From Thermoplasmatota archaeon (GTDB taxonomy: Archaea; Thermoplasmatota; Thermoplasmata; RBG-16-68-12; JAJISG01), in assembly GCA_022848835.1 (NCBI GenBank), contig JAJISG010000091.1:1-6021 (forward strand): a stretch of DNA of 6,021 bases, read 5' to 3'. The notes beneath the pieces were generated by a model. The model was not told where the DNA came from, made no database searches, and saw nothing but the letters and a program-made list of their open reading frames with translations. This document shows positions 5,816-6,021 of the stretch, in pieces. The first letter of the stretch is position 1. Every line of letters begins with the position of its first letter. The translations under genes were made by a program, and so were the position numbers.

Positions 5816-5872
5816 TTCATCGGCTCCTCAACAGCATCCCTCCACTTTCACCGACCCCCCACCCCGCCTTTT
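5816..5872 (+). terminator. Pyrimidine-rich end of the moa-moe operon, candidate terminator
   Basis: After the moeA TGA the plus strand becomes markedly C/T-rich from about 5836, with runs of C at 5854-5865, ending in TTTT at 5869-5872. Archaeal termination often occurs at pyrimidine- or T-rich tracts. No clear stem-loop precedes it, and the T-run is short and overlaps the TATA-like element of the next gene. The call is therefore weak, but some operon end is expected here. Confidence 0.35.
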
Positions 5873-5876
5873 AAGG
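5867..5876 (+). promoter_or_regulatory. TATA-like element upstream of the right-edge gene
   Basis: CCTTTTAAGG contains TTTTAA, the only AT-rich core in an otherwise GC-rich intergenic segment. Transcription starting about 25 nt downstream of its centre would begin near 5896-5899, just before the conserved helix-hairpin-helix coding region. This is consistent with a leaderless or very short-leader mRNA. Confidence 0.4.
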
Positions 5877-6021
5877 AGTCGAGCGGCTGCGTCTTCTCGG
5901 TGGTACACTGCTGGAGGCCCTGGAGGCAATAGGTCCAAAGACGAGACAGAAGCTGTTCGACGCCTTCGGCTCTGAGGAGGATCTGATCAGAGCAGCAGAG
6001 GATCTGCAGCTCCATCGCTTC
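5875..6021 (+). CDS. Helix-hairpin-helix protein, partial, start unclear
   Basis: The frame is open from just after a TAA (5872-5874) to the window edge. Its convincing part begins at 5908 and includes LEALEAIGPKTRQKLFDAFG, followed by SEEDLIRAAEDLQLHRF. This is a helix-hairpin-helix unit (IGPKT hairpin) with the xFGSEEx continuation seen at the N-terminus of archaeal MutS2-like and other DNA repair proteins. Such a unit binds DNA backbone without sequence specificity. The frame has no ATG, GTG or TTG anywhere in the window. Options are a CTG start (5887, 5908 or 5911), a one-base assembly error just downstream of GTG 5900, or a decayed start. The gene is probably unrelated to the cofactor operon. 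The family call beyond helix-hairpin-helix is tentative because only about 38 informative residues are visible. Confidence 0.55.

Noticed and set aside
1..6021. CRISPR arrays, insertion sequences, or phage or defence genes
   Set aside because: No spaced direct repeats, transposase motifs or terminal inverted repeats were seen. All well-supported genes belong to cofactor synthesis or ordinary regulation.

Overview
The window is a molybdenum/tungsten cofactor (Moco/Tuco) biosynthesis locus, most likely from a GC-rich, possibly thermophilic archaeon. Three things point to an archaeon. The regulator joins an AbrB-type DNA-binding domain to a PhoU-like helical region, an architecture known from archaea. 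MoaA and MoaC have archaeal-type C-termini. Promoters look like TATA boxes: one lies about 26 nt upstream of a GTG start, as expected for a leaderless transcript, and genes inside the operon have Shine-Dalgarno (SD) sequences while the promoter-proximal genes lack them. Arg codons are often AGG. I cannot place the organism below the domain level from sequence alone.

Layout. Bases 1-142 hold an unresolved edge: a short open frame on either strand and a T-tract for the gene to the right. Bases 143-1174 (minus) encode the AbrB-PhoU regulator. A 104-nt divergent intergenic region carries the regulator's TATA box and a 14-bp tandem direct repeat. mobA (1279-1887) follows on the plus strand. After a 166-nt gap with two small hairpins and a perfect 12-bp palindrome comes a tightly packed run, moaA-moaD-moaE-moaC-moaB-moeA (2054-5815), with overlaps of 4, 11 and 4 nt and gaps of 1 and 12 nt. 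A pyrimidine-rich intergenic segment with a TATA-like element leads into the first ~50 codons of a helix-hairpin-helix protein that runs off the right edge and has no visible standard start codon.

Pathway. MoaA and MoaC convert GTP to cyclic pyranopterin monophosphate. MoaD and MoaE form molybdopterin (MPT) synthase, which adds the dithiolene sulfurs. The MoaB/Mog-type protein adenylylates MPT, MoeA inserts the metal, and MobA adds GMP to give the dinucleotide form. The set is complete except for the E1-like enzyme (MoeB type) that activates the MoaD C-terminus, which must lie elsewhere. No metal transporter and no molybdoenzyme is visible.

The pathway itself is ordinary. The parts worth a second look are regulatory: the divergent AbrB-PhoU protein, the 14-bp tandem repeat, and the palindrome before moaA, which has a 9-bp partial copy beyond the regulator. 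Together they suggest a local control circuit for cofactor synthesis.
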